Of a stretch of 64,000 bases of DNA, positions 63,692-64,000 are shown in pieces. Made by a program: the position numbers and the translations under genes. The number at the start of each line of letters is the position of its first letter. Positions within the stretch are counted from its first letter, which is position 1. This stretch comes from Apostichopus japonicus. Its lineage: Eukaryota; Echinodermata; Holothuroidea; Aspidochirotida; Stichopodidae. The notes beneath the pieces were generated by a model. That model did not search any database, was not told where the DNA came from, and worked only from the letters and a program-made list of their open reading frames with translations. The stretch lies in contig NC_092579.1 in the NCBI RefSeq assembly GCF_037975245.1, positions 25,837,166 through 25,901,165 on the forward strand, given 5' to 3'.

Positions 63692-64000
63692 TTACTGTGT
63701 ACTGGTATTGCACACAATGAATATTGTTCAATTTTTCAGGACTGTGTATTCTCTGTCACGTCCGAAACATACGTAATTAGTGATTGACACCACGTTAAGT
63801 ACTAGGTTTCCGTTAACTTGATGGTTCTGGTCATAGTTTCTTCGTTTATATTTCAAATTTTGTAAAGTTAAGTTACATTTCACATTTAAAGCGTTAAATT
63901 TCGAACTGGAAATCCGGTAAGTTATGCTTACTAAACAGATTTTCAACGCAATATTGCCCTTTTAACTCCTACTTATCTCCACCAATGCGAGTGGCTATAC

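Overview
The window is animal (metazoan) nuclear DNA. It is AT-rich, gene-poor and intron-rich, with metazoan GT-AG splice signals, long TA microsatellites, homopolymer C/G runs, foldback DNA transposons, a LINE fragment, a tRNA-derived SINE-like sequence and several minisatellites. The receptor guanylate cyclase (rGC) exons and the repeat style suggest a marine invertebrate, most plausibly an echinoderm or related deuterostome. The species assignment is inference only.

Secure protein-coding content is small and lies on the minus strand. At 54092-54660 and 55643-55741 are the last two coding exons of one receptor guanylate cyclase; its upstream exons must lie beyond position 64000. At 21496-21972 is the first coding exon of a second one: signal peptide plus the start of the ANF-receptor ligand-binding domain, ending at a canonical splice donor. 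Its later exons were not recognised in 1-21495 and may lie beyond the left edge. On the minus strand the 3' end of one rGC is followed about 32 kb later by the 5' end of another, so this is a head-to-tail pair. In this family the extracellular domain binds peptide or other ligands and the intracellular cyclase makes cGMP from GTP.

Layout: 1-5.85 kb is a possible terminal-repeat-bounded segment containing a 1.3 kb hAT-like element. 6.6-10.25 kb holds tandem and dispersed repeats. 15.3-16.3 kb is a 1000-bp foldback element. 17.2-18.85 kb is C/G-tract repeat DNA. 18.9-26.1 kb is the 5' part of the second rGC gene and intergenic DNA. 26.1-30.0 kb is a tandem duplication followed by a 3-kb satellite of about 52-bp units. 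31-34.4 kb carries three more tandem arrays. 34.5-38.9 kb is flanked by inverted copies of one repeat family, one copy carrying a Harbinger-like MITE. 42.6 kb has a small hAT-like MITE. 47.3-48.9 kb is a dispersed repeat interrupted by a solo-LTR-like insertion. 51.7-52.0 kb is a tRNA-like sequence between TA tracts. 54.1-55.7 kb holds the rGC terminal exons. 56.2-60.7 kb is a 4.5-kb CACTG-ended DNA transposon, in the inferred intron of that gene, with a 1.2-kb palindrome inside it. 60.9-61.7 kb is a decayed LINE reverse transcriptase. 63.5 kb has a further MITE.

All calls were made by eye from sequence; family names for repeats are structural inferences without database comparison.
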